Positions 1 to 12,159 of a DNA stretch of 64,000 nucleotides are shown here, one piece after another. The stretch is from assembly GCA_008921705.1 (NCBI GenBank), contig VFFE01007649.1:696652-760651 (forward strand), given 5' to 3'. The DNA comes from Burhinus oedicnemus. Its lineage: Eukaryota > Chordata > Aves > Charadriiformes > Burhinidae. Position 1 is the stretch's first letter. The number at the start of each line of letters is the position of its first letter. Both the position numbers and the translations under genes were made by a program. Under the pieces are notes generated by a model, which saw nothing but the letters and a program-made list of their open reading frames with translations, did not search any database and was not told the origin of the DNA.

Positions 1-70
1 GTATAGCCTTAAGGAAAAAAGAAAAAAAAAAAAAGAAAAAAAAGAAAAAAAAAAGAAAAAAAAAAGAATG
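1..70. repeat. A-rich low-complexity tract
   Basis: Runs of 8-13 A separated by single G residues fill the first 65 bases. It resembles a decayed poly(A) tail or A/G microsatellite. No element is attached within the window, so its origin cannot be seen. Confidence 0.85.
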
Positions 71-599
71 GCTTCAGTTTCAGTCCTGTATTTTTCTGGG
101 GGAGGGGGATTCTGGACATTACTGTGTCAAGAAGTGCTTTATCCAGTGAAGCAAAATTTGCACGATTGGAACCTTATTTGTTTTGTGTTGTTCGTGTTTT
201 TCATCTACTTTTTCTTTTTCCTGATTTTTGTTTGTGTGTGCTAAAAGTGTAAGCTAGATTGATCAATAAGACAAAACAAAGCACATATATACCCTGTAGC
301 TCTAAGTAAAGCTAACCAGTGAACAATTCTGTCTGCACTTTCCAGCTGATCTTTATAGACCTATTTAGAGAGAGAGAAAGAGAGAGAAAGAGCGAGAGAG
401 CTACATGATCCTTCAATTACAATCTGGAAACCGGTAAAGGAACTGACATTTCTGAATTGTCCTGACATTTCTAGAAGCAACAATGGAGGCTTTGAATATC
501 TTCTCTGACCATACCCTAAAACATGTCCTTTCTTTGCATTACCGAGCGTATTTTGGGTGCTTTTATCTGATATTTATTTTATTTGTCCACTAATCCTTG
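71..599. other. Unique AT-rich non-coding stretch
   Basis: No gene, recognised transposon or RNA is visible apart from the GA microsatellite listed separately. All frames are short and interrupted. Confidence 0.6.
367..401. repeat. (GA)n microsatellite
   Basis: About 35 bases of alternating AG with a few AAA interruptions and one CG. This is an imperfect GA/TC dinucleotide repeat. Confidence 0.9.
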
Positions 600-1000
600 A
601 GTACACATTGTGGGAGCACGGAGAGATGGCAGAGCAAACTTTTCCTCTTCCAGATTAAATAAAACCATCTCTACTTGACCTGTCCGTGGCAAGTATCGGA
701 GGAATTGCCACTAGCATCTTTGACAGCCTTTGGGAGAGGGGCCTCAGAGGATCAGCAAATGCACCAGAAGTTGCATGGTGCCGTGCATTTATTAGCCGCA
801 TGTGCTCTTCCCCATGCAAATGGCCTCAGAGTTCTGGGGGTGGACTGACATCAATATTGGAGGTTAGGAAAAGTTATTAGTCCGATCGACAAGAGGTAAA
901 ATATCAGGCCAACGTCAGTTGCATCCTTTTGCCTCATTCTCAATAAACAGATCTTGTTTCTTCACTTTTTTTATGAAGGCTGGTCTATTAGACAGTGTGC
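600..1000. promoter_or_regulatory. Candidate conserved non-coding element
   Basis: This stretch has a higher, more even base composition than its AT-rich surroundings and keeps several CpG sites, which usually decay in neutral vertebrate DNA. It carries a POU-type octamer ATGCAAAT at 814-821. A 64-codon open frame overlaps it but has no recognisable protein signature. Calling it regulatory is inference from composition and motifs; alignment to other amniotes would decide. Confidence 0.3.
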
Positions 1001-3219
1001 TGAGGAAAACCTTGCTTGAAGAGATCCAGGAAGAATGTTTATATTATTTTATATGCTTTTTATCTTCATTTATTTAATTTGAAATATTTCATCTTGCTAT
1101 TAATCCCATAAGGGTGGATGTGTGTAAGAATTTATTTTTGTCAAATTTACTCCTCTGCCACAAACAAATATAATGCAAACGCATTTGCAGCAAATCGGTG
1201 GTAGCTATGTTGTATTTCAAAATTATGGTGGACATGTCATTTTCATTGTAAATTTATCATTAAAGGGACAAAGTAAATTAAAGTCATATATTCTTAAAAA
1301 AACCTTATCTGTGTTGCTTATGATACCTCAGATGACTAAAAAATAAGCCAGTTTAGTATTTAATATTTTCGTGTATTTTCACCATTGATGCTATTTGTTT
1401 GCTTTGGCGTTTCACTTTGCTGGTTACTGAATGAATGGGTTTCAGGTTTTTTTTTTTTAATTGGTTGCCTTTTCTAGTTCCCCCTTGTGCATTGGCATGA
1501 CTGCAATGTTTCTAGTTGCAAAATATCACAGGGCTATGTTTAAATACATGAAATAAAATCTGAGTCAGCAGCAACCTTTTTCTATTAAAACACATGGTTA
1601 TGAAAACAGTTGCCTCAATGGTGGATAATGTAAAACTACTTTTAAATCTAAGTTTCTGTGTTTAAAACTTGAGCATGTCTCTCAAGAAAAGACATCGAGG
1701 TGGGTTCAAGATCCCAAGTTTTCTGTTTCTATTATATTTCCTCAGTCTTACTTTGAAATTCTGCCTACCATACTCACTTTCAGTTGTTTCATTCATCTCA
1801 GTTCATCTGACTTTAATAAGTCAATGACATCTTAGTTCTGGCTCTCTCCTAAGCCAAATGAGGCCAATGACAAGGTTTTCTTTGAACATATTCTCGTAAT
1901 TTTCTTAAGCCACTGAAGCTGCAGAATCTGAATATCCCACTTCATGTATTCAAGTTCAGTAATTTTGACCATGCTTACTTTATAAAGCTAAATATGTGTA
2001 TATTATAACAAATCTTCTGAATTTAAAGGTCTCTAATATACTGCTTCTCTCACTCTTCTTCTCGGGTGCCCTTCATGCTAAGCTATAGAGTTAGGACTGT
2101 TATATAAATGGTTAAATTAAACAAAAAATGGGCAGTAAATTCTTGTTGTACACTAATTACAATTATGGTTCTTTTTTTTTTTAATGTTCTTTGCAATATT
2201 TATTCCCTTTCCCCTTTTACTTAATTTTGTATCTGAGTTTGAGAAGGTGCAATCTAATTGTCATTGGAAACAGTAGACATTTTGATATACATATAAGGTG
2301 TGGCTAGCATGATATATTTTATGTTAGAGGGGGAAAATGTATGACAGTGGCACTGTAGAATGCAACATGAAATATTACGTGAGAACACTTAAAACAGCCT
2401 CCCAGTACATTAAGAGTAGGCATATCTAAAGTAATTTATATAAATAAATTGGGTAACATGCAGAGTTGGTGTAAATTTAATGTTGAGGGGCACCATGAGG
2501 GTTAATACGTGTAAAACACATATGGTAGGGAAGTTGGCCAATGGCACAATAACAGCCCTGGTTCCTGTGGGAGTAATAACACAATATTCCTTCTAACAAC
2601 TTTCAAACTTTCTCATAAGCTGTTGTGAAACAAAATCATAAGGTATTCCTGTGAAAACACTGTCTGTTTGACTGTTTCCCTTCCAGGGAATAAACAATCT
2701 TCACCTGGATGTTTTGGGGAACCAGTTTTAGTGTTTCTTCAGTGTGCTTTTGGCAGGCTAGAAACCGGGACCTGTATTAGGAATGAAAAATACTCATCAT
2801 ATACTTTGTTGCCTGCCTCTAGGTTTTTGAGTTTTATATCAATAATTTGAACGTGGTCTTGCAAAAAACTATGTGCTTTTACCTCCCCCTGAGTGAGTGG
2901 GTGTGATGGATGTGCAGTGTCTCTCATTACCGGTCAGCATCTTGCAAGCTGGATCTGTTTATTTTGGGTGGGAGGAGGAGAGAGACAGAGACGTGAAACT
3001 AGGGATTTGTTTAGAAGTTACATTGTGTTTGTTGGCTGTGACTTTTTTAACTTTTAAAAAGAACATTTTGTTTTTACTGACCAAATTTGTATCTTGGACA
3101 ATCTGTCAAAGTAGTACATAGGCTACAAGGGCTTGTTTACTGATGGAGTTATCCAGAAATAGCTGAAAGTGGTTTCATGTCCTTGTAATGTGACATTCAT
3201 TTCTGGAATAGGCAGGGTC
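1001..3219. other. AT-rich non-coding stretch
   Basis: Only scattered homopolymer T runs (about 1447-1458 and 2171-2183) and short chance frames are visible. The overlapping small frames at 2668-3121, on both strands, have no protein signature. Confidence 0.55.
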
Positions 3220-3860
3220 ACAGGTAGCATTGTTTAAAACTAGTTGTTGTAATTAATAATCTGCTTCAATCCAGGATAACTTTCTAGTGTTAACAAGCAC
3301 TTGAAAATCAGTGTCATTAATCTACTTGATAATTTTAACGGGCAATGACTTGTCAGCTGAAGTCCATTAAACAGTTATGCATAACTAAAGAAAAACAATT
3401 GGTTTACCTGTTTTTATTTATTGTTGAAAGGCCAAGGAATGTCTTGGAGGCAATGCATAGTTTCTAGATTTGGAACCACACACTGTCTTGAACAGTTGTT
3501 CCAGGATCATGTTTGATGAGATGAGTCATGCCCATTTTTAATCATGGTGGTAAATAATAAAGATTCATTGTAAAATACCCATTTTCTTAATGGAGCAGAT
3601 TCTTTTCTTTGACTTCATCAGTCAGAATGCTCAAAACAGGGCCTTATGATTCCTGGCTACGTGTTAACTAGATCACATTAACAGGTTAAAAGCTTCTGAG
3701 AATTATTGATATCCATCGTGACTGTAGTTAGACACAGACTAAGTGGCTGGGCAGGTGACAGACAAACCTTTTGATCAGCTGCTTATATAATCAAGTGTCA
3801 GCAAAGTTGAAGTGCTCCACAGTAAAATAAATACATTGTCGTTTCAATGAAGAGGCTAAT
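3220..3860. promoter_or_regulatory. Candidate conserved non-coding element cluster
   Basis: Dense homeodomain-like cores (TAATTAAT at about 3252, several ATTAA/TTAAT), a TGACTTGTCAGCTG stretch resembling PBX/MEIS plus E-box half-sites, and no transposon signature. The call is inferred from motif density only; AT-rich DNA gives such cores by chance, so confidence is low. Confidence 0.2.
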
Positions 3861-6800
3861 CCTGCTTGTTTTACTTACTTCAGTAAAGTCTATTCCTCTG
3901 TAGAGAAGCTTATGAAAAACATCAATAGTATTTAGCCTGAATTGTAAGGTTTGAATTTTGGTCATGATCCACTCCTACATTTGCTTTAAAAATCAGTGAC
4001 AATAATCAGTGCAAACCCTTGGTTAACATGGTAATCATTCTTCAGTTTAAATGCATTTCAACACTAATCATAATTCTGATAATGTAAGCAAAATCCTATA
4101 AATGTAATTTGAATGCATATTTTAAATCCATTCTCAAAACAGTAATGTTTACGCTCTTATCCAACATAATCACGATCTTTTTTCTTATTAGCTGTTATTA
4201 ATAAAATCCAAAGACCACAAATTGTATGTTTTACTATTTTAGTGTAATAATGAAAATACACTTCACGTACCAAATGTATCTAACATATCCCATTTCTTTC
4301 TAAGTAATATACATTGAAGTATTTTGTGAATCCCCTCTGCTATTAATTAGCAAAATAAAGGTCCCTAACTTACTGGGTCTCTGCAGATCACGTACCACAG
4401 ATAATATAAATAATGGCCTAGCAAGACATGGAGAAGCAAATAACGAGTACTATTAAGAATTCTGCATTAAAAGAAAAAAACATATCTGCATCAACAGAAA
4501 TTCAGGTCGTATTGACAATTGATCCAAAATTCAGGAAATAAAGTGGAATTTTTAAATTAATGTTACTGACTGATACTACTTCCATTGTAATAATGAAGTG
4601 TTATTTTTACTATGGGAATCTAAAAAAGAATTTAAATTATTTTGTGAGATCAGCTGTATTAAAAGGCTCTTGTTCAGAGTACTGATACAATGACTCAACA
4701 GAAACATAAGTTCATCAATTAATAATTAGTAGTTATTATGTAACATTCTCATTACACCTGATATATTTCAATTAATTGAAACTACTTCTTTGAAATGCTT
4801 TTATTTCTCTCTCTGTGAATATACACACAAGTGCATACAAGTATATATGTGTACACATGCATGTAAAACATCCATTTTCAGCTAGAAATGGATGGACAGA
4901 GAGCTGACTTTTTGTATATAGTTTGGCCTTCCTTTCTCCAAAGCATTACCCCAACAAATTAATTGAAATTTTATTTATTGTAATTCTAAACCTGAAACTG
5001 TTTATCTTTGCTTACATCCAAAAGTAGACAGGGCAATAGCGAATGGCAGTATACATTTCAGTGCTGAGAGCTGCCACAGTTTAGGTAATACTAGGGTAAA
5101 GTGAAGCATAGAGTTATTAATAAAAGACTTTCAGTGCCTCAAGTTCTGTTAAAAGCTTTTGTGATGAGTGAACCTATAGTGCTGTGTGGGAATTGCTTCA
5201 GAACATCAGACAGGGAGACATCACAGACTTGGATGTTCAGTTTGTCCTTCTATTGACCCTGGATGTGAAACCTGTGATACATATTGTAACTGAAAGAGAA
5301 AATATGTCCCTATACTTAGTTGTTTAGCAAAAATAATCCTTATATGCTGACTTAATTTTGGTTGTGTACTTGTTTTCCATATAGAGATTCATTATATTGT
5401 CACATATCAGAGCTAAGAATACAGTGTCTTCAGTGGATAAAGGGTTTTCCAGCTTTGTATTTGTTCACTAGGAGAAATAACCTAGCACAGAATGTATGCG
5501 AGTCCTACAGGTTTTTGTGCCAGAGAAAATAAGTAAGAAATTATTTTAAAAAGAATATTTAGAGTTCTCTTAAATTATTTATTGTTACCAACAGCAGAAT
5601 TTTCTCAGCCCTGTTCGTAACAGTATGACTGGGAGTATTTTAGGATGGAGTTTAAATGGGTATAGCTAGACTCTCTAACAGCTGGCTTCTTCCCTATCCT
5701 AACATTTCTGGAGAGCTTTGTTCTCATTAGACTTTATAATCTCTCTAGTCTCTAATCCTGACTGTCTAGTAAAACTGGTCTTCCCTAACTACTTCACCTG
5801 GGTAGGGAAAGCATCCATTTTTCTTCTTCTTTGCAATGGTTTCTATTTTTTTCTTATAATACATGGAGTGTGCTAAAACTATACAGTAGAGAAAAGGAGA
5901 TTCCCACGGCACTTGCCTCTCTAAGACACTTTCGTTTCTCTTCTCCTGCCCTTTCATTCGTATTTGAAAGGCTCCTAATGTTGAATTTTTTGAGTATTTT
6001 TTAAAATAATGCTTTTCCATTCAGCTTCTTATTCATAACTGTGTGAAACATTGTTTGTGCAAAATGATGACAGCTTTAGCTGGCTGCTCACAAGTTATCT
6101 CATCCCTCAGTTCTGCAGCCAGACTCTCAGATAGGAGAACCCAGTCTAGTGAAGAAAAAATAGAAATCTAAATAAATTAAAAAAAAAAAATAATGGAAAA
6201 TTGGTCTGTATATGAATCAGTGATTTCTGGTAAATATTTTGATCCCATTCAGTCTTTTCTCTCAGTGAGCATGATTTGCATAACCAAGTGACTTGGCACC
6301 TCTCTATTTTCTTAAATCCATTTAAAATATTCATATGAAAAGGGATACAGGGAATCTTCCCTTTTTCTTTTACAGACTGTTTAAAAAATACAGGCGCTCT
6401 CGTATAGGTTTTAGGGCATTGGACAAAAGTGAGAAACCAGATTTTCAAGTACCTGAGTGATCTTTTAACATGAACACCTTGTGAGAAAGAGAGAACAGTC
6501 TACAGGAATCAGAGGGGAAGGGAAGAAACCTTCCTAACACACAGGAAGGTCACTAGCTATTCTTTGCACACATACCAATCTCAAAAACATATGGGTACAC
6601 CTACACATATACATGTGTGAACCATGGCTAGAAGTGACAAACATTGGTATGTAAAACACTTTCCCAGAGTTCTAACTGATGTAATTAAAAAAATTACATG
6701 AAAATGTGTATGCAATTTAGGTGGGATTAAACATGGACCTGTGGTTAGTGATTGTACTGAACTATTTATAAGGACAGAGGCTCAATACAGGTATATTACA

Positions 6801-7633
6801 CAGTGTATTGCACTCAAGCATGGAATGATGCACTCTGTAATAAATATCTAAGCTATTCCTGAGCAAACTTTACAAAATGATCTTTACAGCGCTAGGAGAG
6901 TCAGAGATCAGAGTGCAGCTAATACATTTCAGACCAGTGGACACGTTATAAAAAGTGAGATAAACATTTTGGTATTTTTCTGTTCCCCTCAGTCAAGAAC
7001 TATCTTACCTCCTGAAAACAAAAATGGAACCCACATGCACTATATGGCATGGTCTAATTTTTAATGGGAGTAAAAAAAGCCTTGCTTATTTGCCTCCATG
7101 TCCAGATCCTCTCTAAGGGGTTTGCCTGTCAAATGTTTTTTACCTGTGCACTAATGTTTTTCAGACCTTCATATGTTATGTCTGAATTAAATGATTGAAA
7201 GTTGATTTGCAAGTGTACTTTAGCACATTAAACCCATAAGCGACAGGCTTTCTTACCATACTACTGATTGTCAGATTTACTGTAAATAAGGTTTAAAGTG
7301 TCTACATCATGCTTAGAAAGAGTCAGGCTCAGGTTACCTGTTGGATATAGGCTGTACTGCTCTACTCTATCCATGCCGAAGGCATTCAGGTGCAGTGAAA
7401 GACAACTTCAGGTGACATTTAATTGACATGACAAAGTCCAGACTCAGTATCTTAAGAATACCCTGGTGCTGAACCAAAGATTACAAATTAGTGTACGCTT
7501 TCTTGTAAACAGTATACGTGGTGAATGAATCTGGACTGGAAAAGAAGTTCCCAGTTATATATAACTGCCCAATAATACAGATTTAATGATCTATTAAAAA
7601 AATCTCCATACGCTCTTGGGCAACTTACCATCT
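3861..7633. other. AT-rich non-coding stretch
   Basis: No gene or recognised repeat is visible. It includes an alternating purine-pyrimidine patch (about 4825-4865) and an A run near 6179-6190. The 84- and 100-codon minus-strand frames near 5766-6448 are rich in Lys and Phe from A/T runs and look like chance frames. Confidence 0.55.
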
Positions 7634-9290
7634 TGATGTTCCTCTACTGGACTTACTCCCCAGTGTCACTGCCTTTCCTGTACTGGGAAACAAAAACTGG
7701 GCAAGATACTCCAGATATGGTCACAAGTGCCAAAAATAGAGGATCTTGATCTGCTGGTTATGCTCTTGATAACACACTCAGCTATGTAATAAACCTTTAT
7801 TGCTGCAAGGCTGCACTGCTGATTAATATTCAACTTGTTACCCCAGGATCTCAAATTTCTTTTTTCTGCAGAACTTATTTCTATCCAGTCAGCCCCAGAC
7901 AATACTGTAGCCTGTGGATATTTCATCCCAGGTTTAGGACTTCATGAGTTTCTGTTAGTCCAGTCTGTCAAAGTCCCACTGAACATCAGCCCTGTTGTTT
8001 ACCATATCAATTTCTTCCTCTAAATTTGGTTTCATCCATAGACTTGCTGAGGATGCATTTTGCTCTGTCATCCAGGTAGCTAATGAAGATATTAAATGGT
8101 AGCAGCCCTAGTACTCACCTGTGAGGAAAGCCTCTAGTAACCATCTAGCAAATGGATTTCAAACTGCTACTCATTAGCCTTTAAGCCTCCTGATTCAATC
8201 AGTTTTCCATTGATCTTGTAGTCTGTGCATCTAGACCGTATCTCTAGCTTGGCTACAAAGATACAATGAGAGACCATGTCAAAAGTCATGATAAAGTCAA
8301 GGTAAGTAGCATTCCCTGTCCACCAAGTCAGACATCAGAGAGGGAAATCAGGCTGGTCAGGCATGATTTTCCCTTTGATTTTCCCTTTCTAAATCCATTG
8401 TGGTTGTTCCCATACATCTTCTTGTGATTCATGTACCTAATAAATGACTTCCATATGCAGATTTTCTCTGTAATCTTCCAGGAGACTGAAGTGAGGCTGA
8501 CCAGCCTCTGATGTCCCAGATCCTCTTTCTTACTATTCTTGAAGAGTGATGTGACACTTTCCACTCTGTCGTCACTAGGGACCACTCCTGGTCACCCAGT
8601 TTTTTAAAGGTGACTTTGGCTAAGCTCCCTTGTCAACACCAGACCATCTCATGTGGTCTCATGAACTGCTGTGTAACCAATTTGTTTGCTCAATTGACCC
8701 TTAACTAATCCTTTCCTACCACAGGCAGTACCTCAGCCTCACAGACTCTTCTGCCACTAGGCACAGAGACCTGGAAAGCTGAAGGGCATACCTCATCAGT
8801 AAAGACCTTGGCAAACAAAGCTTTGAACATACCTTCCATATCCTCATCACAAGACCCCCTAGTCTTCCTGTCATTATACTTACAGATGTCTTTATTTTTG
8901 CCATTCACATTCCTTGCCAATTTCAGTTGCAGCAGAGTTTTAGCTTTCCTAATTCCATGCCCAATCGATATTTTTAATCTTCTTCCTTATTGCAAGGCTT
9001 TTTTCAGTCATCTAAAGAAGGCTGCATCTTATTTTGCCTCTTGATGAGGAGGTCTGTAGCAGAAACCCATCACAACAGCTTCCTCATTAGCCTCCCTTTG
9101 ATCCTGACCTATAAACTCTCAACAGGCTTATGGCAAGGCTCCATGCATTCAAGCTGTCTCTCTTGCACAGAGCATAATCTCTCTTCCTCCCATTCCCAAC
9201 TTGTCCTTCCTAATGAACTTGTATCCACCCATTGAAGTGCTCCAGTCATGTGAGGTATCCCACCATGCTTCTGTTACCCTGCAACTGCTC
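7634..9290 (-). mobile_element. Old CR1 LINE copy, ORF2 region, minus strand
   Basis: Read on the minus strand, the stretch follows the CR1 ORF2 order. It starts with an endonuclease part near 9050-9240, including a decayed match to the V-G-V-C-Y-R motif about 9045-9070. The lysine-rich linker lies near 8900-8990. The RT entry region has decayed matches to F-K-K-G-K-K-E-D and V-S-L-T-S around 8480-8560 and to G-K-S-C-L-T near 8345-8370. RT core and thumb remnants continue down to 7634. Between about 8990 and 9050 the endonuclease and linker are joined with several hundred bases missing. The 3' UTR and tail are absent below 7634. Many stops and frameshifts make this one of the oldest CR1 copies here. 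The family call rests on remembered CR1 protein and DNA patterns. Confidence 0.75.
8328..8585 (-). pseudogene. CR1 ORF2 reverse transcriptase N-terminal remnant
   Basis: An 85-codon open piece inside the old CR1. It keeps diverged versions of the CR1 RT entry blocks: a F-K-N-S-K-K-E-D stretch (usual form F-K-K-G-K-K-E-D), then V-S-L-T-S-V, and near the end the G-K-S-C-L-T-S-L block that precedes RT motif A. The piece stops before the catalytic aspartates. It has no start codon context of its own and is a relic, not a gene. In an intact element this part binds the template RNA for target-primed reverse transcription. Confidence 0.7.
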
Positions 9291-9660
9291 ACAACTTCCG
9301 TCGTGGTTTGGGCCGGAGTGGCCACTGAGGTGAACTAGGAGACCACCATTCCTTGTTCCTAAGAGATGGTCATGTGGTCATAGATGCAAAAGCCCTGCAT
9401 GGGATACCAGCCACACAGGCAGATAATGACACACAGTATACTTTTGCTTCTACCGGAGCCTTTCCCTTTCACTGGAAAGACTGAGGAGACATCACTTAAC
9501 CTCTCAAGCTCTTCAGGGTCACCCCCTCTTTATCCACTCTGGTTTCCCCTGGCCATTGGTACTCAAATGGGGGAGCAGCAAGGTTTATAACCTAGGGGCT
9601 GGCTGAGCCTCTGCAATATTTCTACAAAATCCTGGATTCAGGATGCATTCCAAATCTGCT
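9291..9660. other. Unclassified stretch, possible decayed LTR
   Basis: The segment begins next to the CR1 end with a TGGTTTGGGCC string of the kind seen at some bird LTR starts, and it holds a TTTATAA box near 9582. GC content is higher than the flanks. I cannot find matching ends or a target duplication, so the LTR idea is weak. A 68-codon plus-strand frame (9384-9590) is not recognisable. Confidence 0.2.
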
Positions 9661-10700
9661 TAGAAACAGGTGATAGGTGAAGAGATAAGGATACTGAGCT
9701 GGCATCCCCAATACTAATTCTTTGAGGCTTGGTGAGAGGAGAGGAAAATTTATGAGTATACTCTGTGACATTTGGACAGTGTCTCAATGCTTCAGCACCC
9801 GCTAATCTGACAATAGAAACAATGATGTACTTTCTTCACTGATATTTTTACCATCATGTATCTTTCTAGCACCTGAAAGCCAGGCAAATATGAAGAAACA
9901 GGAATAAGCATATGCCAAAACAGACAAGAAATGAAATTAAATGACAAATTGAAGAACATGGAAGGCAAAAGAAGAGAATTGAATGAAAGCAGGGATTCTG
10001 TTTGAAAGGTGCTGTTATTAGGACTGAAAATGATTTAGTGTAATGATACATAGGGCATGGGGGAAGAGAAATTAGGTGTAAAACATGGGACAGGTCTTGA
10101 AAAACTGAAATAAGAGTCAGAGACCAGAAGTTTTTTCTAATAGTGGAAAAGAAGGATTTACAGAATGAGAAGCTTGGGGCAAAAGTGGTAACAAAATGTA
10201 GAGAAAAAGAAAAAAAACCAGAGTGAATAAGGGAACAAATAAATGGGGATTCAGGGCCTGTAATGCATCTGGTCAGACTGCAGTGGGAAGTAGGTATAGC
10301 AAAAGAGAGTGAAAGAAGCTGTGAAATCATGCAATACAAAAAATACCCAACGAGCATCATAGAGATGTTAAATACAGTCTGATGTGACAGTGGAGGACAT
10401 AGGAAAGGGACATAGCTTTTACAGATGGTTGCAAAGTTAGAAGAAAAAAATCAATTCACAAAAAAAGGTGAAAGACAAGGTTTTGTGTATTTGTCTCACA
10501 AATTCATCGACTGGACAGAATCATGAGCACTTCCTTAGGTTTTTTTCTTGCTTCTATTTATTTCAAGGGCTTTTGTACCCTCTTGTTTTTGTTAACAACC
10601 TTTCCATTTATGCTTGTTCCTCTCATTCTCTGAAACGACTCACCAGTCCTACCAACTGTTGAAAATACAGCCAGCATGAGTAATTCCCTCCTAACAATGC
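9661..10700. other. Purine-rich non-coding stretch
   Basis: From about 9866 to 10460 the plus strand is strongly A/G-rich. The pyrimidine-rich minus strand therefore has few stops and gives a 164-codon frame (9866-10360) made mostly of Phe, Ser, Cys, Leu and Ile. That composition reflects strand skew; no domain is seen. Confidence 0.6.
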
Positions 10701-10960
10701 TGGTGGGAAGTGAAGGGTGCATTCCTTCCTAAGAATGGGTTTCTTTTCCTGACCCATCAAAAGATGTCATCAGACTTATTTTTGGGCCAGCTAGCCTGTC
10801 CCTTTCCCCTTGTTTCCTTCCGGGGTGTTCGGCACACTCCTTGGGGGAGTGCCGCTCTTCCAGAGAGATGGTCGTTCTGTGCTGCTGTTTGTCCAGATCT
10901 GGCGGCGTGCAGCCAACGGTCTGGCTAGCTGCAATCCTTCTGGCTCCCAAAACCTGACTG
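10701..10960. other. CpG-bearing GC-richer patch
   Basis: Between about 10815 and 10920 there are roughly eight CpG sites in about 100 bases, against very few in neighbouring DNA. A small imperfect hairpin (GGCACACTCC with GGAGTGCC) sits near 10830-10855. Overlapping open frames on both strands follow from the composition. The identity is unknown: a young element fragment, a constrained element or an alternative promoter are all possible. Confidence 0.3.
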
Positions 10961-11110
10961 AAAACAATGGGAAAATAAATGAGGCATGGTTTGAGTTTAT
11001 ACTTTTGCTGTCCTTTTCAAAAACTGCTGTAGATTTAGTTGGAATATTTCAGGTTTTGATTTGAGGTGGGGGGATGTAAAAGAACGTATCTTTAAATACC
11101 TTTTCATAGC

Positions 11111-11145
11111 TTTTTTTTTTAAAAAAAATAAATATTTTTTTGGTT
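11111..11145. repeat. T/A homopolymer tract
   Basis: A T run followed directly by an A run and a second T run, about 35 bases. It could form an A/T hairpin and is typical replication-slippage sequence. Confidence 0.8.
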
Positions 11146-11219
11146 GTAGTCTGTGAATTCAGTGATCAGATAAACACGGTGAATATAAACACTTCCAAAG
11201 GAAGGATGTGCTTACTAGG

Positions 11220-11665
11220 AACCATCCTAACACCTTGCCATGGCCCTGAGGGCATCCACAGCACTGCCTGTCCCTGCCCGCCCCCGGGGCTCCTCCCACC
11301 CTCCCCACAGCCCAGCACCCCATGTCAGCCCCCTGGGGCCGTCAGCCCCTACCCCTGCAACACCCCAAAAGGTCCCGTCTCCAGCTCCCGCATAGCCTGA
11401 CCCTGCCCAGCCATGGGCTCCACCAAACCAGGCCTACCTGCAGGCCTATGTTCTGGCCAGGCCTTGGCCCGTTCCCCCCTCCAGGGAGGTGCCTGAAGCC
11501 CAGGGCTGGGGCTGCCCCTGCTGCCCTCCTGGCTGCCTGCTCCTGGCTGGGGCAGTGGGACGGGCCCTGCCCTGATACCCCATGGGGACTCCCCCAGGCT
11601 TGGAGTGCTCCAGTCCTTGGGAGCCACCAGCCCCCTCGGTGCCCTGACACACACACTGTTGGGCT
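11220..11665. other. Sharply bounded GC-rich, CpG-poor block
   Basis: About 445 bases rich in CCC, GGG, CAG and CTG, within otherwise AT-rich DNA, with edges changing over a few tens of bases. CpG is scarce (fewer than ten sites), so it is not a CpG island. Long frames are open on both strands (about 120 plus and 115 minus codons), as expected when GC-rich sequence lacks stops; their Pro/Gly/Ala-rich products show no domain. It may be a decayed ERV internal region, a GC-rich repeat or a methylated former CpG island. Confidence 0.5.
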
Positions 11666-12159
11666 AAGGAAAAATGCTAAATAACTCATTTGTTATTTGT
11701 ATAAAATGGTGTTTCAGCCCACACTAAATAAGCAGGAAGTCACTTTCCCACCTCTGTCACCAGCACTTGGCCCACCATACTTTATCACCAGAAGTTGCAG
11801 CTTGCTTCCTCAAGAAGACATTTTGGAAATATCAGGGATCATTTAACCGGCTGGTGCAGTAAACCTGATAGATAAATGCAACCAATAGGTTGTGGCCTAA
11901 TCTGTTCACCAACAGCATAAAGAAGTGCTTCATGCAAGAGTGGATTCAGCAAGGAAACAAGGTATATATAGTGAGTTATCTGGTCATTAAAATGCATTCA
12001 TCCTGTGAGAAACTGTCAGATACCCCAGAGACAAGGTTGTCCATAGGTGATCAAGCTTTTTTCACTCCTAAGTTATTATTTAGATTTTCTTTTTTAGGGA
12101 AAAGTGATTATTTTTTTTTCAGTGGAGTAGTTCTCTACAATCTACATTGAACTTCTAGA
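11666..12159. other. Non-coding stretch
   Basis: No gene or recognisable repeat; an 86-codon plus-strand frame here has no protein signature. Confidence 0.5.

Noticed and set aside
9291..9660. Complete LTR next to the old CR1
   Set aside because: Only a start-like string and a TATA-like box were seen; ends and target duplication could not be defined, so it is listed only as an unclassified stretch.
9866..10360. 164-codon minus-strand open frame, one of the longest outside CR1
   Set aside because: The plus strand is purine-rich, so the pyrimidine-rich minus strand lacks stops. The product is Phe/Ser/Cys/Leu/Ile-rich with no domain.
11322..11689. 115-120 codon open frames on both strands
   Set aside because: All lie in the GC-rich block, where stops are rare in every frame; composition is Pro/Gly/Ala-biased and both strands are equally open.
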